Source: a bacterium
GTDB taxonomy: Bacteria > Patescibacteriota > Saccharimonadia > CAILAD01 > BJGX01
DNA length: 50,237 nucleotides
NCBI GenBank assembly: GCA_029778565.1
Contig: JAKOQC010000575.1
Span: 1-50,237, forward strand
Direction of reading: 5' to 3'
Position 1 is the first letter of the stretch. Each line of letters starts with the position of its first letter. The notes beneath the pieces were generated by a model, which worked only from the letters and a program-made list of their open reading frames with translations, was not told where the DNA came from and ran no database searches. Made by a program: the position numbers and the translations under genes. Of this stretch, positions 20,515 to 29,374 are shown piece by piece.

Positions 20515-21006
20515 AACCCGCAAGCGTTTCGGGTTCTACAACGGCTTGGCTTTGCCGAACCTTCCTACGAGTAACGAAAAGCTGACACACGAACGTGATA
20601 AGGGAGAGAAAAAGTAAACGCTTCTCGACCTCCGGATAATCCGCCAACCGGCGGACGGAGCAAAATGCGGAAGTGGATCTGCAAAGATAGCCAGGACTAA
20701 GGCTTAAAAGCAGCCCTAGGTTTAAAGAGTGCGTAACAGCCCACTGGTTCGAGTAGGTCTGCTCTGCAACGCACGTAGGTACACTTGGTAATGCCGGTAT
20801 CGTGCTCGGTTGGGCCTAGTGCTCCATTTTGTACCAACTCCACTGCACGCAGCCGCGGTAACAGTGGTGTAGGGTAGAGGGCTGTGCCAAGCAGCTTGCT
20901 GCCACGTCTGGAAGGAAGAAGTGCTTCGGTGCGTAAACTTTCAGTCGGTACCGGTGTGGTAGGCAGAGATTCGCCCATAGTCTCTGTCTACCCACCGGGT
21001 TTTTTA
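20515..21006 (+). ncRNA. Large structured non-coding RNA with 23S GTPase-centre-like and 16S 530-loop-like domains
   Basis: -10-like tagaat 20503-20508; closing helix aacccg 20515-20520 / cgggtt 20996-21001; aagcgttt 20522-20529 / aaacgctt 20616-20623; rRNA-like segments at 20685-20762 and 20840-20867; 12-bp hairpin 20958-20992, then T tract. Confidence 0.75.
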
Positions 21007-21056
21007 TTTACGTGCGCTTTTTGTTCGCCGGTAATTATTCATAGTACAATAGAGTA

Positions 21057-21497
21057 ATGAGCAAATTAGTTATAAAAATAAAACGATTCGACAAAACTAT
21101 TCCCCTGCCAGAGAGAAAATCAGACGGCGCAGCATGTTTAGATCTCTCGGCCAGAGTCGACACCGTAATAGGGCCAAAAAGCTTTGGTAAAATACCACTC
21201 AATGTAGTGGTGCAGGTACCTAAAGGCCACTGGGTGATGCTGGCAGCACGTAGCTCGACCCATAAGTTAGGATTACTACCAGCAAATGGCATAGGTATTG
21301 GTGATGAAGACTTTTGTGGAGATGATGATGAATATCAGTTCTTAGTGTATAACACTAACGAAACAAAGGTAAAAATCGAAAAAGGTACAAGGGTAGCTCA
21401 AATGATGGTCTTATCTTACGAAATACCGGAAATAATAGAAGTAGAAAAAATGGAATCGCAAAACCGTGGTGGTATTGGGAGTACTGGTACAAAATAA
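21057..21497 (+). CDS. dut: dUTP diphosphatase
   Basis: SDGAACLDLSA; AARSSTHKLGLLPANGIG; NRGGIGSTG. Confidence 0.85.
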   Translation: MSKLVIKIKRFDKTIPLPERKSDGAACLDLSARVDTVIGPKSFGKIPLNVVVQVPKGHWVMLAARSSTHKLGLLPANGIGIGDEDFCGDDDEYQFLVYNTNETKVKIEKGTRVAQMMVLSYEIPEIIEVEKMESQNRGGIGSTGTK

Positions 21498-23650
21498 TGA
21501 GTAAAATTCTCGACGACCTTAACGATCAACAGCGCGAGGCTGTGTTGGCAATTGATGGCCCAGTACTAATGTTGGCCGGTGCCGGCTCTGGTAAAACAAA
21601 AACACTTACCCACCGCCTGGCGTATTTAGTGCAAGAAAAAAAAGTAAACCCGGCAAATATTTTGGCGGTAACGTTTACTAATAAGGCTGCCGGCGAAATG
21701 CGTAGGCGGGTGGCCAGACTTTTGCGCTTTGACGAAGACAATTCTCAATATCTGCCATTCTTAGGAACATTTCATTCTATAGCTAATCGTATTTTGCGTC
21801 GCGAGGCAGCCGAGATTGGGTATAGTAGTAACTTTCTTATTTATGACACATCTGATAGCCAGTCATTAATTAAGAAGATATTAAAAGATCTCAAAATTGA
21901 CGAAAAACAAATCACACCGAGTGGTATTGCTAATGCAATATCATCTGCTAAAAATGAGCTGGTAGATCCGCAGGAATATAAAACATTTGCGACTGGTAGG
22001 GTGCAGGAAGCAGCTGCCGAAGTGTACCCACTATATCAAAAAGAGCTACTTAAGGCGGGTGCAATGGACTTTGACGATCTTATTATGAAGCTTACTGTTT
22101 TGCTTATCGAAAACGAAGCAATTCGCAAAAAATACCAGCAACAATTTAAATACATTTTAGTAGATGAGTATCAAGATACTAATCAGGCTCAGTATCAGAT
22201 GGTAAAGTTACTAGCTCAGACACATCACAATATTTGTGTGGTAGGTGATGACTGGCAGAGTATTTATTCTTGGCGAGGGGCTAATTACGAAAACATCTTA
22301 AATTTCGAAAAAGATTATCCTGAAGCAAAGGTTATTAAGCTAGAACGCAACTATCGTAGCACCCAAAATATCTTAGATGCAGCCCATGCGGTTATTACAC
22401 GTAATACTTCACGATCAGAAAAAACCCTATGGACCGAGCAAGGCAGTGGCGAACAAATTCATATTGTAGGTGTACGCGACGAGCTCGATGAGGGTCGGTT
22501 TGTTATAGAAACATTAAAGCAACTGCAAAAAAATGATAGTCGTCTCGGCCTGCACGACTTTGCTATTTTGTACCGCACCAACGCACAAAGCCGTAGTTTA
22601 GAAGAAGCTTTTTTGCGTTATGGTATTCCATATCAAATTATAGGTGGGGTAAGATTTTACGAGCGCAAAGAAATAAAAGATATCTTGGCATATTTGCGAT
22701 TTATTTATCAGCCTAATGATGCCGTTAGTCTGGGACGTATTATTAATGTTCCGGCCAGAGCTTTAGGCCAAAAATCACTAAGTGTATTTTACGACCATGC
22801 TGCCAAGTATGAGTTACCCTTGCTTGATGCAATGGCGCAGGCTGGAGAAATTGAGGGCCTCAGTTCGCGAGCTTCGGCTAGCTTGGTAGAGTTTGGTGTA
22901 ATGATTACAGGTCTTGCCGAGCTAAGTAAAACTGTACCGGTAAGTGAATTTATCGATGCCGTACTAAAACGCAGCGGATATCTCGATTATCTTAACGATG
23001 GTAGTCTGAGCGCCGAAGAACGGGTAGAAAATGTACGTGAGCTAATAAGTGTCGCCAAAGCCTATGACACAACCGGGCTTGATGAGTTTTTGTCAGAGAT
23101 AGCCTTAATTGCCGATGTAGACAGCCTTAAAAATGGCGGCGAGGCGGTAGTTATGATGACTCTGCACTCTGCAAAAGGTTTAGAGTTTAATACGGTCTTT
23201 ATTTGCGGTATGGAAGAAGGAATATTTCCGCACAGTCGTACCTTTTTTGAGCCAACCGAGCTCGAAGAAGAACGTCGTCTCTGTTATGTAGGAATGACCA
23301 GAGCCAAAGAACGCTTGTATCTACTACACGCTCATGGCCGGCTACTCTATGGAACAACCCAACACAATGTACCTTCTCGTTTTCTTAGCGAGATTCCTGA
23401 CAATTTAGTGGTGCACGACAGTAAAAACACCATTGCTACTATGCAGTCGCAACACTTAGTAGAGAAAGAACAGCCGAGTGATCCGTTTATGTCTGAAGCC
23501 CCAATCCTCACCTCGGGCGATAGGGTAATGCACGAAAGCTGGGGAGAAGGCGAAGTTATTCATGCCGGAGAGTATGAAGTAACGGTGCGCTTTGCGAGTG
23601 TTGGACAAAAAACACTCAATCTTAATTTTGCTCCTTTAAGGAAGTTATAG
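21497..23650 (+). CDS. pcrA: UvrD/PcrA-family superfamily I DNA helicase
   Basis: LNDQQREAV; LAGAGSGKTKTLTHR; VDEYQDTNQAQY; LERNYRS; MTLHSAKGLEF; VGMTRAKERLYLL. Confidence 0.93.
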   Translation: MSKILDDLNDQQREAVLAIDGPVLMLAGAGSGKTKTLTHRLAYLVQEKKVNPANILAVTFTNKAAGEMRRRVARLLRFDEDNSQYLPFLGTFHSIANRILRREAAEIGYSSNFLIYDTSDSQSLIKKILKDLKIDEKQITPSGIANAISSAKNELVDPQEYKTFATGRVQEAAAEVYPLYQKELLKAGAMDFDDLIMKLTVLLIENEAIRKKYQQQFKYILVDEYQDTNQAQYQMVKLLAQTHHNICVVGDDWQSIYSWRGANYENILNFEKDYPEAKVIKLERNYRSTQNILDAAHAVITRNTSRSEKTLWTEQGSGEQIHIVGVRDELDEGRFVIETLKQLQKNDSRLGLHDFAILYRTNAQSRSLEEAFLRYGIPYQIIGGVRFYERKEIKDILAYLRFIYQPNDAVSLGRIINVPARALGQKSLSVFYDHAAKYELPLLDAMAQAGEIEGLSSRASASLVEFGVMITGLAELSKTVPVSEFIDAVLKRSGYLDYLNDGSLSAEERVENVRELISVAKAYDTTGLDEFLSEIALIADVDSLKNGGEAVVMMTLHSAKGLEFNTVFICGMEEGIFPHSRTFFEPTELEEERRLCYVGMTRAKERLYLLHAHGRLLYGTTQHNVPSRFLSEIPDNLVVHDSKNTIATMQSQHLVEKEQPSDPFMSEAPILTSGDRVMHESWGEGEVIHAGEYEVTVRFASVGQKTLNLNFAPLRKL

Positions 23651-23692
23651 CTCTCTACCTTATTTCGAACACATATTTTGTTCGAGTCAAGA

Positions 23693-23722
23693 TTGACAAG
23701 TGATAAGCATAAAAGATAAAAT
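23693..23722 (+). promoter_or_regulatory. Sigma70-type promoter for the Rpf-like gene
   Basis: TTGACA (23693-23698), 18-nt spacer, TAAAAT (23717-23722). Confidence 0.65.
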
Positions 23723-23783
23723 AGCGCTTAAGGTAAAACAAAAACAAAATCACGAGATAGTTTACTAACAAAGTGAGGCAGTT

Positions 23784-24995
23784 ATTTTACCGAAGTTTGA
23801 TAGCGTTTCTCGTAAACGTTTAATACGTAAAAAAAAGAGCAGAGTTAGAAAATCGAAGCCGTATACCTTCAAGCGAGGCTTGTTAGTATTTGGGCTTATT
23901 TTTATGTTTATTATGTTAGTCAGTAACTGGGCAAATAACCAGATTACTGTACCGTCCGATCAAAAGGCCTTTGCCGATGGTCAGAACCTTGTAAGTGTGT
24001 ATTATGATGGCAATAAAAAGACCGTTGCCACCAACGCCAATACTGTTGGCGAAGCCCTACAGAAGATGGGTGTTACTCTTAATAAAGGAGATGTGGTTGA
24101 ACCAGCTGCCGACCAACCGCTTAGCGAGGCAGTAACCAATATAAATGTCTATCGCGCTTATCCATATGTTATTTATGATGGTAACAAGAAGATTCAAACC
24201 CTATCTGGTTACCGTAGCCCTCGCAAAATTATTGAACAGGCCGGTATTACCGTTTATCCAGAAGACGACATTACAACTGATAGAATAGATCAGTTTGAGA
24301 GTGCCGGTTCGGTTGGCGAAAGTATTCATATTGACAGAGCCATGCCAGTTACGGTGGTGCTAGCCGGTAAAACGTTTGAGTTTCGCACACACAAAAATAC
24401 TGTTAGCGAGCTTTTTAGCGAGAAAGGCCTTGAAGTTAAGCCTACTGACGGGCTAAACATACCACTTACTACTAAGTTAACTCCTGGTATGAAGGTAATT
24501 GTTCGTCGTTTGGCCCAACATATTGTTACCGAGCAACAAGCAATAGAGCCAAACGTACAGTATATTACCGATCAATCTAAACCGGTTGGTTATAGTCAGG
24601 TGCAAGATCCGGGTGCTGCTGGTTCGCAAACACTTAGTTACTTGGTAACTGATCAAGATGGTGTCGAGCAGAGTAGACAGTTGCTTGATACTACGGTAAC
24701 TTTGCAGCCACACACTAAAGTTGTTGTTATTGGACCTTCTACCCTACATTCTGGCAATAGTTTGGCTGACGGTTGGGCTAAATTGCGTCAATGTGAATCT
24801 GGTGGTAATTATGCTAATAAGAGAAACCCACTTTATAGAGGTGCCTACCAGTTCGACTATTCTACCTGGGGTAACTATGGTGGCTATCACGATCCTGCCG
24901 ATGCTCCACCAGCCGTACAAGACGCTAAAGCCCAAGAAACCTATGCCCGTCGCGGTGCTAGCCCATGGCCGATTTGTGGTCGTTTCTTACGCTAA
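23784..24995 (+). CDS. Resuscitation-promoting-factor-like protein: TM, DUF348-type repeats, G5-like region, C-terminal transglycosylase-like domain; likely AUU start
   Basis: WAKLRQCESGGNYANKRNPLYRGAYQFDYSTWGNYGG; frame open upstream of the TTG at 23880; gagg 5 nt before ATT at 23784 gives a basic N-terminus plus TM. Confidence 0.82.
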   Translation: MLPKFDSVSRKRLIRKKKSRVRKSKPYTFKRGLLVFGLIFMFIMLVSNWANNQITVPSDQKAFADGQNLVSVYYDGNKKTVATNANTVGEALQKMGVTLNKGDVVEPAADQPLSEAVTNINVYRAYPYVIYDGNKKIQTLSGYRSPRKIIEQAGITVYPEDDITTDRIDQFESAGSVGESIHIDRAMPVTVVLAGKTFEFRTHKNTVSELFSEKGLEVKPTDGLNIPLTTKLTPGMKVIVRRLAQHIVTEQQAIEPNVQYITDQSKPVGYSQVQDPGAAGSQTLSYLVTDQDGVEQSRQLLDTTVTLQPHTKVVVIGPSTLHSGNSLADGWAKLRQCESGGNYANKRNPLYRGAYQFDYSTWGNYGGYHDPADAPPAVQDAKAQETYARRGASPWPICGRFLR

Positions 24996-25033
24996 ACTTC
25001 ACAGTTGGGCTTCTATAGCTCATACTACGTTGT

Positions 25034-25813
25034 ATGAAAGCAAAAAAATCACTTGGTCAGCACTGGCTATTTGATAAGCCGACACTCTATAAAATTGTAG
25101 AATCTGCTGAGGTATCAAAAAATGATACAGTTTTAGAAGTGGGGCCAGGCCGAGGCAGCCTAACAGAAGTCTTGGCCGAACAAGCTAGCAAAGTTATTGC
25201 CGTAGAATTCGATGCCGATTTGGTGCCTGGGCTTAAGGCTACTTTTGCTACCAAAGATAATGTAGAAATTACCCAAGCCGATATTTTAGATTACGATCTG
25301 TCGAATTTAGCAGTTGGGTACAAAGTAGTTGCTAATATACCGTACTATATTACTTCACCAATTATTCAAAAGTTTTTACAGGATCATAACCAACCAAGTG
25401 TAATGGTACTGCTCATTCAAAAAGAAGTCGCTCAGCGTATTGTTGCCAAGCCAGGACAAATGTCGGTGTTGGCAGTGAGCGTACAATTAAAAGCCGAGGT
25501 AGAATTGGTAGCCAATGTCGGTAAAGAACTTTTTCAGCCACCACCAGAGGTAGATTCGGCCATACTAAAGATCATCCCACGCATCAAACCATTATTTGAT
25601 GTGGATGAGCAAAAATTCTTCAGCTTAGTAAAAGCTGGCTTTGGTGAAAAACGTAAAATGTTGCGCAACAGCTTAGCTGGCGGTTTACAAAAAGAGCCTA
25701 CTCAAATAGAAGAGCTGCTTAAACAATCTGGGCTAGACGTGACTGCTCGTGCGCAAGAACTGAGCCTTAGTCAGTGGCGGGTGTTATATAATAAAATGAA
25801 TAACAATGACTGA
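25034..25813 (+). CDS. rsmA: 16S rRNA (adenine1518-N6/adenine1519-N6)-dimethyltransferase
   Basis: KKSLGQHWL; VLEVGPGRGSLTE; VANIPYYITSPII; FGEKRKMLRNSL. Confidence 0.93.
   Translation: MKAKKSLGQHWLFDKPTLYKIVESAEVSKNDTVLEVGPGRGSLTEVLAEQASKVIAVEFDADLVPGLKATFATKDNVEITQADILDYDLSNLAVGYKVVANIPYYITSPIIQKFLQDHNQPSVMVLLIQKEVAQRIVAKPGQMSVLAVSVQLKAEVELVANVGKELFQPPPEVDSAILKIIPRIKPLFDVDEQKFFSLVKAGFGEKRKMLRNSLAGGLQKEPTQIEELLKQSGLDVTARAQELSLSQWRVLYNKMNNND
25742..25765 (+). repeat. 24-bp direct repeat copy 1, inside rsmA 3' end
   Basis: actgctcgtgcgcaagaactgagc identical at 26709-26732. Confidence 0.9.
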
Positions 25814-26588
25814 ACAGCTAAACACCAATCGAGGAGACAAAGAACCTTTCTATCAACCCACAGAAAGAATTCGTACCGGCACTTTTTCCGATATCAAGAA
25901 GTTCCAAAATGATGATCGATATGTTGTGCGGGTTGAGCCAAGTATGCGTATCCCATCACGAGAATTTCTTAATAGTTTTGAAAATACACTACAAGACTTT
26001 GCGAAGACTACTGGCCTAAAGGTGCCCAATAATTGGCTAGTCAAAGCCAAAGCAAAATATGAATCTGGTAGCCCGCGCAGCGTTGTTAAAGATAACGATG
26101 GTGAATACGTCGCATTATATCGAGTCGTAGAAAGCGTAGATGGTATAAATGCTTCTGACAAATTAGTCCCAACTGACCAGCGGGTCAGACTAGTTAGTAG
26201 TCTTTTCCATTACTTTAAGAATAACTGGCAACTTGATAAACCATTTATTCCAGAAGTTAGACCTACGCAGTTTATATATGGACATACCAAAACTAACTCT
26301 CAATTAGATTTTTATATGGTTGATCTTGACTATTCATGGGAGCAAAGTACTGCTGAAGCAGATGTAATAAAAGCCGTATTGGACTGTTTTTCTTATATAC
26401 GTTATATGGGCTTGAATGTACAGTTTCAAACGATTGCTAAAGAAATGCTTGATTTTATCCGACGACCCCAAGCCCGCATTGCCATCGCACGTGGGGAGGG
26501 GACTTATCCAAGACTCCAACTGGAACAATTTGATAAATATTTGGCGCACGCAGAAAGTGATTTTCTTAAACTATCCCAAATCAACTGA
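25806..26588 (+). CDS. Uncharacterised 260-aa protein
   Basis: Clean ORF overlapping the rsmA stop; no family recognised. Confidence 0.7.
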   Translation: MTEQLNTNRGDKEPFYQPTERIRTGTFSDIKKFQNDDRYVVRVEPSMRIPSREFLNSFENTLQDFAKTTGLKVPNNWLVKAKAKYESGSPRSVVKDNDGEYVALYRVVESVDGINASDKLVPTDQRVRLVSSLFHYFKNNWQLDKPFIPEVRPTQFIYGHTKTNSQLDFYMVDLDYSWEQSTAEADVIKAVLDCFSYIRYMGLNVQFQTIAKEMLDFIRRPQARIAIARGEGTYPRLQLEQFDKYLAHAESDFLKLSQIN

Positions 26589-26705
26589 GGTAAAAAATAT
26601 ATTTAAGATCAAGCTTAACAAATTACTTAGTTTATTTTAAGTTTAGTTATTTTGCAGCTTTTGAAATATTTATTCAAACAATAAGTACAGCAAGCCAATA
26701 TTACA

Positions 26706-26786
26706 CCAACTGCTCGTGCGCAAGAACTGAGCTTAGAAGAATGGCAGAGGCTCTATAATACCGCTTTAGCATTACAGATTATCTAG
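26706..26786 (+). pseudogene. Remnant of a second, diverged rsmA C-terminus
   Basis: Reads PTARAQELSLEEWQRLYNTALALQII* vs rsmA VTARAQELSLSQWRVLYNKMNNND*; includes direct repeat copy 2 (26709-26732). Confidence 0.8.
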
Positions 26787-26827
26787 ATAAGATATAATAT
26801 TCACGTTCTGTTCACCGGCAAGAGAGA

Positions 26828-27322
26828 GTGGTGGATATGGAAGCACCTGATATTTTTGAACTCGTTCCTGGGCATTTTACAAAGTCGTTCCCGCATCATG
26901 ATTTGCATAATAAGCTAGCTACTCTATTTTCTCAATTACTTGATGAAGTAAATATTGGTTATATTACCGCTACCGTAGCATCAGAAAATTCAAGACTGGT
27001 GGTTGCTGAAGTTGGAAGAACGTATAAACCACAAGGTATTGAATATGGTGAAATTATTGGTGCTGCAACCCTTATTATTATGATTACTCCTCATGGCAAG
27101 GTTGGTTATGTACATGACGTGGTGGTAGATGAAAAACATAGAGGCCAAGGTATTGGTCAAAAGTTGATGAAAGAAATCATTGCTATTGCTCAATCTAGCA
27201 ACCTAAGAGAGTTAAACCTAACTACCAATGCCTCCAAACGACCAGATGCCGAAGCGCTCTATACAAAGCTAGGCTTTAGCCAGAAGCCAACAGGGTTTTA
27301 TGTGTTAAAACTTATTCCTTAA
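26828..27322 (+). CDS. GNAT-family N-acetyltransferase
   Basis: VHDVVVDEKHRGQGIGQKLMKEIIAIAQSSNLRELNLTTNASKRPDAEALYTKLGF. Confidence 0.87.
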   Translation: MVDMEAPDIFELVPGHFTKSFPHHDLHNKLATLFSQLLDEVNIGYITATVASENSRLVVAEVGRTYKPQGIEYGEIIGAATLIIMITPHGKVGYVHDVVVDEKHRGQGIGQKLMKEIIAIAQSSNLRELNLTTNASKRPDAEALYTKLGFSQKPTGFYVLKLIP

Positions 27323-27348
27323 CCTCAATTATTACGATTGAGGTTTTT
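27321..27348 (+). terminator. Rho-independent terminator
   Basis: aacctcaat tattacg attgaggtt + T tract. Confidence 0.85.
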
Positions 27349-27385
27349 ATATATTTCCAGATAAAGCTTATGATAAAATAAGCAT

Positions 27386-29374
27386 ATGAATTTAGGCGGC
27401 AAATACGCGCGGCAGCTACGGGGCTTAATTGCCGTTATTCTTGGTGCTGTTATTTTACTTACTGCTTTTGCTCACTCTACACAGGCAAGTAGTGACTTTA
27501 GCTATAACGTGGCAATTAATTATCGTGTTACCAGTGATGCTAATACACGCGTGCAAGAAACCTACAATGTTACTAGCCACACTGCTAATAAGTATCTTTC
27601 TAACATTCAGCTTTCAACACCCACCAATGATGTACGCAATATTAGTGTTGAGTATGGTGACGGTAGTAGCATACCGTTTACTACTACCAAAAAACACACC
27701 GAAGTATCGGGCTATCCATATGACTATGTAGAAATAAACATTAATTTTACTCGGCAAACCTCGGGCGTTGGCTCTAGCTGGAGCTTTATTGTTAGTTATG
27801 ATACTTCTAAGTTAGTAGAAACCAAAGGAGGTGCTCATACTGTTTACGTTCCGGCAATTTCGCAAGATACAAGCGAAAATTATTCGGTAAAACTCACCGT
27901 TCCCGAAAGTTTTGGAACACTCCACACTACTGGCCCCAAACCAATTAGTCAAAGTAGTAAAAATGGTCAAGTTACCTATGGATTTGACAAAAAAGATCTA
28001 ATCGATAAATCTCTTGCATTAGTTTTTGGTGATAGCACGGTTTATAAAATAAACTTTAATTTTCCTCTTAAGAATGATTCACCAATAACTCAAACTTTTA
28101 CGGTAACACTTCCGCCCAATACATCGGGGCAGAAGATTATAGTAAGAAGTCTTAGTCCTCAACCAAAAAACACCCGCCTCGACGTAGACGGTAATATTTT
28201 GGCTGATTATGACGTACCTGCTCATACTCACATAGTCGTACAAACCGATATACAAGCGATTATTCGCTATCTAGAATATGACATTTCAAAAAGTGGCACT
28301 AAGGCAGAAATACCCAAAGACTTAGTAGCACGTTATACCTCTAGCCAACAATATTGGTCGGCAAATAATGCACAAATACAAGCCAAAGCCAAAGAACTTA
28401 CGGCTGGTAAATCAAAAGTATCAGACCAAGTATTGGCAATTAATAATTATGTAATTGATACCCTAAGTTATAATAACGAAAAAATAAAATACAATATTCG
28501 CCAAGGTGGAATAAAGGCTTTGCAAGATCCTAATAACGTGGTTTGTCTAGAATATTCTGACTTAACCATTAGCTTACTAAGGGCTGCTGGTATTCCGGCA
28601 CGGATGCCGATTGGCTATGGCTATAGTGGCGATCTTAAACAGTCTAATTCGGTGACTGACTCACTACATAGTTGGGTACAAGCGTATGTGCCAGGCATTG
28701 GCTGGATGAATGTAGACCCTACATGGGGTGAGAAATTTCATAATTTTGGTAGCTCAGATTTAGACCATGTTGCCTTTGCAATTTGGGGACAAAGCGATGA
28801 TAGTCCTGTAGCAGTAACTGCATCCGGAAGAGATATTAATTATCAGTACGAAAACACTACAATTTCGTATGAGAGCTTGCCGGCCACTATTGTACTCGAC
28901 GGCAAACTAAGCGGTAGCAAATGGCAGATATTACCATTTCTCTCACTGGTAAAATATGATGTTGTGGCCCCAACCGCAACTGCCGGCGAAGACTATATGC
29001 TCGAAGCGCGCTCTGGGGCTTCGACGTTTACTATTATGCTGGGTAATTTGGCACCTCAGCAGAAGGCGACGTTTTATCGTCCAGAATTTGGTGTAATTGC
29101 CGCTAATAGTGAGACGGTAGAATTTACTCAAAGTGGTAATACGGCACTAATATTAGCAACAACTCGCTTTGGGGTGAACAACTGGCTGATGTGGATAGTA
29201 TTAATTCTTATAGCTAGCCTTATTATCTGGAAACTGGTACAATTAAGAGCCAAAAAGACAAAACGGGCCAGCAGTGATATTCCGAAGCCAATTCCTACAC
29301 TCACCGCAGCCCCAGATGAAAAAGAAGAAGTAAAAAATGAAGAAAACCACCAAAGTAAATCAACGAAAAAATAA
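27386..29374 (+). CDS. Secreted/membrane transglutaminase-like superfamily protein
   Basis: Signal peptide; VVCLEYSDLTISLLRAAGIPARMPIGYGYSG; LHSWVQAYVPGIGWMNVDPTWGE; C-terminal TM. Confidence 0.85.
   Translation: MNLGGKYARQLRGLIAVILGAVILLTAFAHSTQASSDFSYNVAINYRVTSDANTRVQETYNVTSHTANKYLSNIQLSTPTNDVRNISVEYGDGSSIPFTTTKKHTEVSGYPYDYVEININFTRQTSGVGSSWSFIVSYDTSKLVETKGGAHTVYVPAISQDTSENYSVKLTVPESFGTLHTTGPKPISQSSKNGQVTYGFDKKDLIDKSLALVFGDSTVYKINFNFPLKNDSPITQTFTVTLPPNTSGQKIIVRSLSPQPKNTRLDVDGNILADYDVPAHTHIVVQTDIQAIIRYLEYDISKSGTKAEIPKDLVARYTSSQQYWSANNAQIQAKAKELTAGKSKVSDQVLAINNYVIDTLSYNNEKIKYNIRQGGIKALQDPNNVVCLEYSDLTISLLRAAGIPARMPIGYGYSGDLKQSNSVTDSLHSWVQAYVPGIGWMNVDPTWGEKFHNFGSSDLDHVAFAIWGQSDDSPVAVTASGRDINYQYENTTISYESLPATIVLDGKLSGSKWQILPFLSLVKYDVVAPTATAGEDYMLEARSGASTFTIMLGNLAPQQKATFYRPEFGVIAANSETVEFTQSGNTALILATTRFGVNNWLMWIVLILIASLIIWKLVQLRAKKTKRASSDIPKPIPTLTAAPDEKEEVKNEENHQSKSTKK

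Noticed and set aside
20697-20978. 93-aa minus-strand ORF across the ncRNA
   Set aside because: Low-complexity composition, no start context; the region is better explained by a structured RNA on the plus strand
20515-21006. RNase P RNA or tmRNA identity for the large RNA
   Set aside because: I could not find the conserved RNase P core (GAGGAAAGUCC / ACAGAA...GGCUUA) or tmRNA tRNA-like ends; not excluded without a covariance-model search
23660-23692. Hairpin cgaaca..tgttcg as a riboswitch for the Rpf gene
   Set aside because: More likely the terminator or processing hairpin of the upstream helicase gene; lies upstream of the -35 box
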